Assembly (NCBI GenBank): GCA_030710605.1
Contig: CP092863.1
Coordinates: forward strand, 64,913,572 to 64,977,571
Direction of reading: 5' to 3'
From: Cordylochernes scorpioides
Lineage: Eukaryota > Arthropoda > Arachnida > Pseudoscorpiones > Chernetidae
DNA: 64,000 nt
Shown one piece after another: positions 32,158 to 42,100 of this stretch. A program made the position numbers and the translations under genes. Each line of letters begins with the position of its first letter. Positions within the stretch are counted from its first letter, which is position 1. Below the pieces are notes generated by a model. It was not told the origin of the DNA. It made no database searches and saw only the letters and a program-made list of their open reading frames with translations.

Positions 32158-34110
32158 GTGACCCTACCAAAAGCAATTTCTGTAGCCACGATTGCCGAGT
32201 CTGTCTGCGTACAAATAGCGTCATGGGAAGAAAAACAGGCCATGATTGAGAAGATTAACAAAAATACCTGGGAGAAAAATAGAAGTCGAGTAGAAAAAGC
32301 TAAAGCAGGACCCAGTATTGCAAGCACTAGAAATGAATGCAAGTGGTGTGGACAGCAACACAGATATGGTAATTGCCCAGCATACAGAAAGACATGTAAC
32401 GCATGCGGGAAACTAAACCATTTCGCAGCAGTTTGTAGGACCAGACGCATAAGAAACCTTATAGCGGAAAATGAAGGCGACGAATCCTTCGAAGGAGGTA
32501 TCAATGTAAATAAGGTTCTTGTTAAGACCGTTCGGTCGGACAAATGGTCCGCTGTGATAAGTATAAATGGCAATAAGACGTCTGTACATTTGGATACTGG
32601 TGCGCAGATTAATGTGCTTCCTCAGAAAGTGATAAGCTTGTGGCCAGCAAAGCCAATAATCAAGCCCACGTCGTTAAAGGCATATGCATATGGACATTCG
32701 GAATTACCTATCGTGGGGAAATGTGAAGTGTTATGCCAATATGGTGAAAAGAAAAGCTTATGTGAATTTATTATTGCGGATGTCGATGCGCAGACACTCA
32801 TCACAGGCGACACTTGCGAGAAGCTTGAGATTTTGAAACGAATCAATCAAATAAACTCGCATCAAATGATTTTACATGATCAAACGAAAAAAATACTCGA
32901 ACAATTTCATGAGGTGTTTCAAGGAGTTGGAGTGATAAACTCTGAATGTAAAATGTATACAAAACCTGAGTATCCGCCTGTACGTGCCCTTCCAAGACGC
33001 ATCCCGGCAAGCCTAGGAAATGAAGTTCAGTCTGAATTGGAAAAGATGGTAAAGCAAGGAATAATTACGAAGATTTATCATGAAACAGAGTGGTCTCACC
33101 CTATGGTCGTAGTGAAGAAAAAATCGGGTCAAATTAGAATATGTTTGGATCCACGCAAATTGAATCAGGCCCTGGTGAGAAGACACTTCCAGACTCCGGC
33201 TCCATCTGAATTATTACATCAGATTCCCAAGGCTGATTATTATACCGTGTTAGATGTAAAATCGGCCTATTGGCATGTTCCGGTTGCCAACGAATGCAGA
33301 GATCTGTTGGTGATGGCTACACCATTCGGAAAGTTCAGATATAACCGATTACCATTTGGTTTGAACATATCGGCGCAAATATTCGTGGAAATGATGACAA
33401 ATATTTTTAAGAACAGTTTTCGGAACGTCACATATGTAGATGACTTGCTGATATACGCAGATAGCATTGAAGAACATAATGAAAAATTGAAAGGTATACT
33501 AGAAATTGCAAGGAGAAACAATATCAAATTCGACTTGACTAAGGCTCAAATATGCAAAAAGGAGGTTAGTTTTTTGGGCCACATGATTTCGAAAAATGGA
33601 ATTGATCCAGAGCCAAATAAGGTCGACAAAGTGATCAACCTCAAAAAGCCAGAAGATAAAAAGTCGCTTCAGAGAGTCATGGGTCTTTACAACTATTTAG
33701 GAAAATTTATTCCGAATCTAGCCGCGTCAACGTCTAACATAAGAGGAATATTAAAAAAGAATGTGGTCTGGCACTGGGGCCCTAGACAAGACATCGAATT
33801 CCATCACATTAAGGAATGCGTTCGAAACGCTCCTTTGTTGGGCCATTACGACAAAACTAAGACGTTAGTTTTACAATGTGATGCCAGCAAGGATGCTATG
33901 GGAGCTGCTCTGCTGCAAGAGAATCGACCGCTGGCGTTTGCATCCGCATCATTCAACGATTCTCAGAAACAGTATTCACAGATTGAAAAAGAATTATTGA
34001 GCATTTATTACAGATGCAAAAAGTTCGAATATTTATTATTAGGACACACATTCATAATCCAGACGGATCATCAGCCTTTATTACCACTTATCCAAAAAAC
34101 CGTTAACTGA
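32158..34110 (+). CDS. pol: Gypsy nucleocapsid-protease-reverse transcriptase-RNase H frame
   Basis: 650-codon open frame. Two zinc knuckles come first (CX2CX3HX4C, then CX2CX4HX4C at 32338-32440). The aspartic protease motif LDTGA is at about 32590. The reverse transcriptase catalytic YVDD is at 33433-33444. The RNase H segment has CDASKDAMGAAL near 33875 and later TDHQPLLPL. It makes cDNA from the element RNA. The frame is cut by an A-run shift near 34095, just before the connection to integrase. Confidence 0.93.
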   Translation: MTLPKAISVATIAESVCVQIASWEEKQAMIEKINKNTWEKNRSRVEKAKAGPSIASTRNECKWCGQQHRYGNCPAYRKTCNACGKLNHFAAVCRTRRIRNLIAENEGDESFEGGINVNKVLVKTVRSDKWSAVISINGNKTSVHLDTGAQINVLPQKVISLWPAKPIIKPTSLKAYAYGHSELPIVGKCEVLCQYGEKKSLCEFIIADVDAQTLITGDTCEKLEILKRINQINSHQMILHDQTKKILEQFHEVFQGVGVINSECKMYTKPEYPPVRALPRRIPASLGNEVQSELEKMVKQGIITKIYHETEWSHPMVVVKKKSGQIRICLDPRKLNQALVRRHFQTPAPSELLHQIPKADYYTVLDVKSAYWHVPVANECRDLLVMATPFGKFRYNRLPFGLNISAQIFVEMMTNIFKNSFRNVTYVDDLLIYADSIEEHNEKLKGILEIARRNNIKFDLTKAQICKKEVSFLGHMISKNGIDPEPNKVDKVINLKKPEDKKSLQRVMGLYNYLGKFIPNLAASTSNIRGILKKNVVWHWGPRQDIEFHHIKECVRNAPLLGHYDKTKTLVLQCDASKDAMGAALLQENRPLAFASASFNDSQKQYSQIEKELLSIYYRCKKFEYLLLGHTFIIQTDHQPLLPLIQKTVN

Positions 34111-34138
34111 TATATCGCCTCGACTGCAGAGAATAGTT

Positions 34139-35194
34139 ATGAAACTCTTTGCTTTTGATTTTAAATTGCAATATCGGCCTAGAAAATGTTTAATTCTCGC
34201 AGATACCCTATCCAGGGATACTCATCCCATAGACGAACTCCCAACTCCCTTTCTCGAGGACAGAAGAATGGTCAAATTAATATCTGCCAATATCTCGGAC
34301 GAAAAACTGATTACTCTACAGAAGGATACCCGAGAAGATACAACGCTGTTAAAAATAATCCACCACGTTATTGAAGGGTGGCCAATAAGCAAAAAAGATG
34401 TAGATGAAGATGTAAAACCCTATTATGATTTTAGACACCGTATTTACCTATGGAATGAGTTATTATGTGTCGGATCGGCAATAGTGGTTCCTGGAACACA
34501 AAGAAACTACATGCTCGAATTATTACATAAATCTCATCAAGGGATATCAGCAGTTCAGGGTTTGGCACGTGAATCTCTTTTCTGGCCAGGAATGTCCATG
34601 GACATAGCTGAGAGAGTTAAAAGTTGTGACATTTGTCAAAAATACCAGAAATCTAAAACACGGGAGACGTTAAGATCATTTCCAATTCCGGATTATCCTT
34701 GGCAGACAGTCTCTATGGACATATTTTATATTGAAAGAAAGCCTCATTTATTAATTGTGGACAGATTTAGTGGTTACCCGGAGGTTTATGCATTAAACCC
34801 GCCTACTGCGACCAATGTCAGAAACAAATTAAGAGAGACATTTGCACGATTTGGAATCCCGGAAACTATTATGTCCGACAATGGACCCCCGTTCCACTCA
34901 GAGATAATGACAGACTTCTGTACAAAATGGGGCATAAGGCAAATTTTCTCAAGTCCACACCTTCATAGATCCAATGGACTGGCAGAAAGGAATATCCAAA
35001 CAATAAAGACTTTATTGAACAAATGTAAAGATCAAGGATCCGACGCATACCTGGCCCTGCTGACCTACAGAAATACTCCAAAGAATGACCTACCGTCCCC
35101 GGCACAACTATGTTTGTCTAGAAGTCTCCGCTGCCTCATCCCAAGAATCACCCCGCTATATATGGCCCGTGCAAAACCAATCAAAGACATATAG
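34139..35194 (+). CDS. pol: Gypsy integrase frame
   Basis: 351-codon frame continuing the polyprotein. The N-terminal zinc-binding HHCC is present (HKSHQG ... CDICQ, about 34530-34640). The catalytic triad is VSMDIFY (D), MSDNGPPFH (D) and NGLAERNIQ (E). It inserts the cDNA into the host chromosome. The frame stops at 35192 and the C-terminal part continues in another frame (35224-35583). Confidence 0.93.
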   Translation: MKLFAFDFKLQYRPRKCLILADTLSRDTHPIDELPTPFLEDRRMVKLISANISDEKLITLQKDTREDTTLLKIIHHVIEGWPISKKDVDEDVKPYYDFRHRIYLWNELLCVGSAIVVPGTQRNYMLELLHKSHQGISAVQGLARESLFWPGMSMDIAERVKSCDICQKYQKSKTRETLRSFPIPDYPWQTVSMDIFYIERKPHLLIVDRFSGYPEVYALNPPTATNVRNKLRETFARFGIPETIMSDNGPPFHSEIMTDFCTKWGIRQIFSSPHLHRSNGLAERNIQTIKTLLNKCKDQGSDAYLALLTYRNTPKNDLPSPAQLCLSRSLRCLIPRITPLYMARAKPIKDI

Positions 35195-35223
35195 AGAATG
35201 CAAAGAAAAGAAGACAAATTTCG

Positions 35224-35583
35224 ATGAAAAGGTATTACGACAGAAGCAGTAAAATCTACCCTAAGGTCAGCGTGGGAGAGGAGGCCTGGTGCCAACTGTC
35301 TCCAAAACAGGGATGGACACCAGTGAAGATTACAGCTCACGGGAATTCGCCTCAAAGTTTCAAAGTCGAAACACCATCTGGAAGGGAATTCCTCAGAAAT
35401 CAACAATTTCTAAGACCAAAAAATGGACCATCCGGAAAAGGGGAATCGCCCTCCTTGGGGACCTCGTTCTCAGGTGAATCGTCTCCAGTAGCGGCGGACT
35501 CCAGCAGTTGGGAGAGAACTACTGAAGAGGAGCCCAGTCGCAGGACCATCTACAACTCCAATACAACAACAACAACCACGTGA
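35224..35583 (+). pseudogene. C-terminal end of the gypsy integrase, shifted frame
   Basis: Begins MKRYYDRSSKIYPKVSVGE, the usual post-catalytic linker and small barrel domain of gypsy integrases, then a Ser/Pro/Thr-rich tail ending in Thr codons. It is separated from the main integrase frame by an indel between about 35110 and 35220. Confidence 0.8.
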
Positions 35584-35690
35584 TGGGATGGCTGTGCCCT
35601 CTGAGAACTCATCTGTAATGCCCCGGTTCTCTAGGTTCGGTAGAGAGCTGAAGAAACCACAAAGGCTTGGGTTTTGAGGAAGGGGAAACG

Positions 35691-35924
35691 TGTTGTGATA
35701 TGTGATGGATTATCATATACTATGAATTTTGTCTATTTGATATGTTGTAACTATTTTCATGTAAATATCATTTTATCTTTCAACGCTATGCAAATCCATG
35801 GCGATCTTTCAATATGTAAAACTCCTCGCTGTATAAAAGAGAACTATTTGATGGTGAAATAAATTCTTTCAACCGGACAATGAGTGGTTGTCACCTCTAG
35901 TATTTTTAACCTAATATTTTAACA
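35691..35924 (+). repeat. 3' LTR of the gypsy element
   Basis: 234 bp, by eye identical to the 5' LTR at 31388-31621, indicating a very recent insertion. Confidence 0.93.
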
Positions 35925-35990
35925 TAATTAACTTGACATGTTTGGCAGGGAATTTTGTAAATTTTATTATTTTTATTTTCCTGCATTGAT
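35925..35990 (-). pseudogene. Penelope-like GIY-YIG fragment, N-terminal part
   Basis: The minus-strand reading gives KIYKIPCQTCQVN, immediately before the YIGETG encoded across the gypsy insertion site. The cysteine pair before YIGE is typical of PLE GIY-YIG domains. Further upstream coding is lost. Confidence 0.85.
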
Positions 35991-36179
35991 ATATTTTTGT
36001 ATTTGAGTGACGTAAGATTTGTTTAAGATATGTTGTAATTATATTATATCATTGGCCAAAATTTGATTTGCCCCCAATTCTGGAATTATTTAGAATCAAC
36101 GAATAGTTGATATTTATTCCGATAGATGGCGCAAACAATCAGCAATTTTCAGTTGCACGATAAGGAGATGCCTTTAATA

Positions 36180-36600
36180 ATATACATGTCGTAAACCCGG
36201 GTAAGACAACAAGTAAGTTGGAAGCAGTCGGGGTTGAGTGGCAAGGCGTGCAGAGTGGGAAGTCCACACGGGACAGTAAGGACAAAGTTTGGGATCAAAA
36301 GACGCTCTCCTAGTACGTCTCACGTGGCACCAGGACCAGGGGAAAGTTGAGGATTAACTGAGGAAAGCTCGGCGTCCAGCCTGAAGCCGCGGAGGCAGGG
36401 AGGAACCAAAACGGCGGCCACGAGGGCCGCCGTGAGACCTAGCACTCAGCGGGCCTCTCCGAAAATATCCACTGTAACCTAACTAACTGTCAACATCCGG
36501 ACCAACGCCCCTTCTTTGTCCCTCTCTGGATCCCTCGGGTGTCCGGTGGCAAGCTGGTGTCACTTTGAGACGACAAGAAAAGACGTCATACTTTATTACT
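36180..36600. other. GC-rich unassigned segment
   Basis: Sharply higher G+C than its surroundings (AAACGGCGGCCACGAGGGCC, CTCGGGTGTCCGGTGGC). No long frame. Could be the 5' region of a LINE or a non-coding exon. It ends next to the mariner TA site. Confidence 0.4.
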
Positions 36601-36630
36601 TGCATATCACATTGTTTAAATTACGATATA

Positions 36631-37964
36631 CGAAGTGTGTTCAATAAGTATCGCGAATTTTGAATTTTCGCGGGTTACGTATATACGAATTTCGATCTTT
36701 TTGTGGCTTCATGTTGGTACTCATGTCTCTCACTTATGCCGACAAGCTCGGCCATTTTGAATGTTCACTTAATTGTTGACAGCTGCTTTGCTTGCAGGTG
36801 TTTTGGATCGTCTTCGATTTTTACCTATTAAAAAAAAATGGATCAAAGAACCTGTATCAAATTTTGTGTGAAAAACGAAATTAAGTGCGCGGATGCATTC
36901 CGAATGTTGACTGTGGCATACGGAGAAGCTACCTTGGACCGAAGCACGTTTATCGGTGGTACAAAATGTTCTCAGAAGGCCGAGAAGATGTGAACGACGA
37001 AGAGCGTGCCGGACGCCGAGCACTTCAACAACAGACGAAAAAATTAATGAAGTGGAGAAAATGATATTGGCCAATCGTCGAATCACCGTTAGAGAAGTTG
37101 CTGAGGACCTAAACATATCGATTGGCTCGTGCCATTCGATTTTTATCAATGATTTGGGCATGAGACGGGTCGCCGCGAAATTCGTACCAAAATTGCTCAA
37201 TTGCGACCAAAAACAGCATCGCATGAACATTGCTAATGAGATGTTGGACTCTGTCCGCGACGACCCAAATTTGCTCCAGAGGGTCATAACTGGTGACGAA
37301 GCGTGGGTTTATGGTTATGACGTGGAAACCAAAGCTCAATCATCTCAATGGAAGCTGCCGCAAGAACCAAGACCGAAAAAAAGGGGGCCAAGTTCGGTCG
37401 AATGTGAAAGTTTTGCTGACAGTTTTCTTCGATTGCAGGGGCGTGGTGAATCATGAGTTCTTGCCACAGGGTAGAACGGTCAATAAGGAATATTACCTGC
37501 AAGTTATGCGCAATTTGCGCGAAGCAATCCGCCAGAAACGCCCGGATTTGTGGAAGAACAAAAATTGGCTTTTGCACCACGATAACGCCCCTGCTCACAC
37601 ATCGTTGCTTGTGCGCGACTTTTTGGCCAAAAACAACACACTAATGATGCCGCGCAGCCACCGTATTCCCCAGATCTGGCCCCCTGTGACTCTTTATTGT
37701 TCCCTAAACTGAAGAGGTCCATGAAAGGACGACGTTACGCTACGCTTGACGAGATAAAGACGGCATCGAAGGAGGAGCTGAAAAAGATGAAAAAAAAAAA
37801 AAAAAAAGATTTTTTGAAGTGCTTCGAAGATTGGAAAAACCGTTGGCACAAGTGCATAATATCTCATGGGGATTACTTTGAAGGGGACAAAATAGGTATT
37901 CATGAATAAATAAATAATTTTTGAAAAAACACAAAAGTCGCGATACTTTTTTAACACACCTTCG
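36631..37964 (+). mobile_element. Mariner transposon (DD34D), decayed
   Basis: 1334 bp with terminal inverted repeats CGAAGTGTGTTCAATAAGTA (36631) and a diverged complement (ending 37964), flanked by TA. It encodes a broken mariner transposase on plus. Length and domain order are standard for the family. Confidence 0.92.
36838..37909 (+). pseudogene. Mariner transposase, several frameshifts
   Basis: Starts MDQRTCIKFCVKNEIKCADA. The frame shifts near 36946, 37380, 37655 and 37690. Recognisable parts are the paired DNA-binding helices (VREVAEDLNISIGSCHSIF), first D in ITGDEAWVYGYD, second D in HHDNAPAH, and the SPDLAPCD third-D region (34 residues apart, counted across the shift), ending GDKIGIHE. 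An A run (37789-37807) adds lysines. Not functional as written. Confidence 0.9.
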
Positions 37965-37966
37965 TA

Positions 37967-38479
37967 CATATATTACCAAAATATTTTTAGTCGCAGTGGT
38001 ACAGCCTGCTCCACGCTGTCGAGAGCCAACAACGCGAAACGCGTTCGTGGATGGCTTTTCTTGATTTATCAAGAAATGGGTTGACTAAATATCAGGGAAT
38101 ATGTTGAATCAATGTTTAGTAGATTTCTTTTCCACTAGATGGCGCTCTGCTATCTAAAAGCACATGTGCTCCTGGTCAGGATATTCCCTCTTTATTTTTA
38201 ATATCAACACCTGACCTTTATATTATTTTTTCTATCATTTTTCACACATATATATATGTAATATTGTTGCAATGTGCCTACGTATGGATGAACTGGCAGT
38301 CGTGTACGTGAGGCGAGTGTTGATGATCTTCCCACACGCGGACAACAAGAAGCAGAGGCAGGGCTAGATGTTAGCACAAAGAGGGATCGGGGACAGTCCA
38401 CGGGACAGAGGTAGAGGCCATGACACCAACTTTGATGTTTATCACCGAGACATGGAGGGAGAGTGTTTGAGACAGACAG
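37967..38479. other. Unassigned DNA before the N run
   Basis: Includes CTAGATGGCGCTCTGC and short open frames that do not resemble known proteins. A small exon of the MSP-domain gene could lie here or in the gap, but I cannot see one. Confidence 0.4.
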
Positions 38480-38579
38480 NNNNNNNNNNNNNNNNNNNNN
38501 NNNNNNNNNNNNNNNNNNNNNNNNNNNNNNNNNNNNNNNNNNNNNNNNNNNNNNNNNNNNNNNNNNNNNNNNNNNNNNN
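38480..38579. other. 100-N assembly gap
   Basis: Exactly 100 N, a conventional scaffolding gap of unknown length. It interrupts sequence upstream of the first recognised MSP-domain exon. Confidence 0.99.
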
Positions 38580-38750
38580 TGTTCCTGTTTGAATACACAG
38601 GTAGAGCATGTTGGTTGGACCTTGCAGTCACAAGGTTGATCACACAGATGGACTCCTGCAAGAATCAGAGACCTTTGAAATATTTGTTGTTCCTGTTTGA
38701 ATATACAGGTAGAGCATGTTGGTTGGACCTTGCAGTCACAAGGTTTATTC
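38580..38750 (+). repeat. Tandem duplicate after the N run
   Basis: TGTTCCTGTTTGAATAYACA ... CAGTCACAAGGTT occurs at 38580 and again at 38690, and a third diverged piece follows the family 4 element at 39038-39110. Intronic or 5' of the MSP-domain gene. Confidence 0.75.
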
Positions 38751-39029
38751 ATGATAAAATTGTGAAAAACATTTTTTTTTAAATTACCAAATATTTTCTA
38801 ACAATGAGTTTCTTTTTATTTCAAAACTGTAAATAGACATATTCCATAACATTATTAAATTACATATCAATTTTAAAATTTCAGTTGTAAATATCCACGC
38901 TGTATGTTTTTGTAAATATTTCTTGTAAGATATAGGCAATGTTTTAATTAAGCCCGTTGAAGAGCGATTATCGCTTGAAAGCTAGCGTTTTTAAATAAAA
39001 AGTAACTCATTGTGAGAAAATATTTAGTT
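38746..39029. mobile_element. Foldback element, family 4
   Basis: Flanked by ACAAGGTT (38738-38745, 39030-39037) within an otherwise repeated intron sequence. Terminal arms ACCAAATATTTTCTAAC and complement. One hairpin GTTGAAGAGCGATTATCGC followed by TTGAAAGCTAGCG, a loose relative of the hammerhead-like cores. Confidence 0.65.
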
Positions 39030-39127
39030 ACAAGGTTGTTCATACAAGTAGACTCCTGTAAGAATCAGAGACCATAGTTGTTGTTCCTGTTTAACTACCC
39101 AAGTATTTACCTGTCGTGTTGTGTCAG

Positions 39128-42100
39128 TCCAGCCATTGAGGTGGAGTTCCCCACACTCAGCCCCAACGACGAAAAACCCTCCGAAATCGCTATCTCCCTC
39201 AACAACATCACAGAAGACAGAGTGGCCTACAAGGTAACCCCACACTAGATTCCATCTTACTGGGACACCTATTGGGAAATGAGCTGGAAGAAGGATCAGA
39301 GAATGTAGAGACCAGGTTCTAGTAGCAGAGGGAAGAAAGAACATGAGTGGACATAACCCAGGGAAAACCAACAGATTCTATCAGAACTCCTACCTAAAAC
39401 ATGGGTTCTCCTGGGCTCTCCAGGAGGTAGTTGTTCATTAAAGGGTGGCAGGTTAAATGAATCAGTCTCAATTTTACCAAAGTGGTCGCTCATCAGATGG
39501 ATTCACTTGGGTACTTGAACAGCTTCCATCGATATACAGTAGAACCTCCCTTTAGCACACACCCCGGTAGTGGACACCTCTCTACAAAGGACAGTTTACA
39601 TTTTCAAAATTACCATTTTTACAATTTAGCAACTCTCCAGTAAGAGGACACCTCTCTACAAAGGACAGTTTTAATTTGCAAAATTACCATTTTTACTAAT
39701 TAGCAACTCTCCAGTAAGAGGACACCTCTCTACAAAGGACAGTTTACATTTTCAAAATTACCATTTTTACAATTTAGCAACTCTCCAGTAAGAGGACACC
39801 TCTCTACAAAGGACAGTTTACATTTTCAAAATTACCATTTTTACAATTTAGCAACTCTCCAGTAAGAGGACACCTCTCTACAAAGGACAGTTTACATTTT
39901 CAAAATTACCATTTTTACAATTAAGCAACTCTCCAGTAAGAGGACACCTCTCTATAAAGGACAGTTTTAATTTGCAAAATTACCATTTTTACATTTTAGC
40001 AACTCTCCAGTAAGAGGACACCTCTCTACAAAGGACTGTTTACATTTTCAAAATTACCATTTTTACAATTTAGCAACTCTCCAGTAAGAGGACACCTCTC
40101 TACAAAGGACAGTTTACATTTTCAAAATTACCATTTTTACAATTTAGCAACTCTCCAGTAAGAGGACACCTCTCTACAAAGGACAGTTTACATTTTCAAA
40201 ATTACCATTTTTACAATTTAGCAACTCTCCAGTAAGAGGACACCTCTCTACAAAGGACAGTTTACATTTTCAAAATTACCATTTTTACAATTAAGCAACT
40301 CTCCAGTAAGAGGACACCTCTCTATAAAGGACAGTTTTAATTTGCAAAATTACCATTTTTACATTTTAGCAACTCTCCAGTAAGAGGACACCTCTCTACA
40401 AAGGACTGTTTACATTTTCAAAATTACCATTTTTACAATTTAGCAACTCTCCAGTAAGAGGACACCTCTCTACAAAGGACAGTTTACATTTTCAAAATTA
40501 CCATTTTTACAATTTAGCAACTCTCCAGTAAGAGGACACCTCTCTACAAAGGACAGTTTACATTTTCAAAATTACCATTTTTACAATTTAGCAACTCTCC
40601 AGTAAGAGGACACCTCTCTACAAAGGACAGTTTACATTTTCAAAATTACCATTTTTACAATTTTGGGGGGTCGGTGGAAGGCTGGTTAAACCGTTTGCTT
40701 TTCGACCACTAGGACCCGGGTTCGATTCCCGCATTGGACACTTTTTTCTGTTTAAAAAAAAAATGCTCCAATGGCCCCCGATTCTTGCAAAAGTCCAACC
40801 CCACCAGCGAGTGCAAGTAACCAAACGGGGCTCTGGCATTTGTAAGTGCAAAGTCGAACTGCTTTTCACATGTGTAGACATGTGGTGCGCTTACAGTAAA
40901 AAGCAGTCGCTAACTACCCACCATGATTATCATGGCCTGTACTATGTGTACTAGGGATAAGCAAAAAAAAAAAAAAACAATTTAGCAACTCTCCAGTAAG
41001 AGGACACCTCTCTACAAAGGACAGTTTTAATTTGCAAAATTACCATTTTTACAATTTAGCAACTCTCTGGTAAGAGGTCACCTCTCCCTAAAGGACACTT
41101 TGACTCTGCAATTAGGTGTTGTCCTTTACAGGGAGGTAGTTCTACTGTACTTTATTGGAGACACAGGTTTAATGGAACCTATAACAACCTCTGAAAACAC
41201 TATAATCTATAACATGATGCATTGGTGTGCCATGTTTTATAAGAAATTTAAACTATTTTTGACGTGTATGTTTCTTTTTTTAAAATAACTTTTTTTCTAC
41301 TGACCTTTCTTCGATGATAAAAATAATGGGAGAGCCTTGTCCATCAGTGGTGAACCCTTTCAGCGGTTTTAGCCTTTTTAATCAACCATACCATTCTAAT
41401 ATATTCAGTTTATTTTTATTAAAATAAAAATCAGTATCAGCATGAAAGGAAAATGGCCAAATGCAATATTATAATGCAGGACAACACCTAATTGCAGATC
41501 CAAAGTGTCCTTTAGGGAGAGGTGTCCTCTTACTGGAGAGTTGCTAAATTGTAAAAATGGTAATTATGAAAATGTAAACTGTCCTTTGTAGAGAGGTGTC
41601 CACTACCGGGGTGTGTGCTAAAGGGAGGTTCTACTGTATATCGATGGAAGCTATTCAAGTACCCAAGTGAATCCATCTGATGAGCGACCACTTTTGTAAA
41701 GTTGAAACTGATTCATTTAACCTGCCACCCTTTAATGAAAAACTACCTCTTGGAGAGAGTCCTTTGTAGAGAGGTGTCCACTACCGGGGTGTGTGCTAAA
41801 GGGAGGTTCTACTGTATATCGATGGAAGCTATTCAAGTACCCAAGTGAATCCATCTGATGAGCGACCACTTTTGTAAAGTTGAAACTGATTCATTTAACC
41901 TGCCACCCTTTAATGAACAACTACCTCTTGGAGAGAGTCCTTTGTAGAGAGGTGTCCACTACCGGGGTGTCTGCTAAATGGAGGTTCTACTGTAACAGAG
42001 ATAATTTTGGCCCACACAATCCATCTATCTATGTGAATGAATGTAGAGAACAAGGTTGTGGTCCTAATCATCAGGTACTGTCGCCAGGTGAAAACCAACA

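Larger units (their letters stand above)
31383..35929 (+). mobile_element. Ty3/gypsy LTR retrotransposon with 5-bp target duplication
   Basis: Two 234-bp LTRs (31388-31621 and 35691-35924) begin TGTTG and end TAACA and look identical. They are flanked by TAATT on both sides (31383-31387 and 35925-35929). Directly after the 5' LTR is TGGCGCAGCC, a primer-binding-type site. The internal region encodes gag, protease, reverse transcriptase, RNase H and integrase in that order, which is the Ty3/gypsy order. No env-like frame follows integrase. Several single-base frameshifts interrupt the frames. Confidence 0.96.

Noticed and set aside
38204-38752. Cysteine-rich frame on minus through the N run
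   Set aside because: The frame crosses 100 N and reads duplicated intron sequence; no support.
39537-40660. Regularly spaced repeats resembling an array
   Set aside because: Units are contiguous 74-bp tandem repeats inside a eukaryotic MITE without spacers; not CRISPR.
40664-40740. Second tRNA-like head
   Set aside because: Part of SINE-1, repeated many times with SINE body and A tail.
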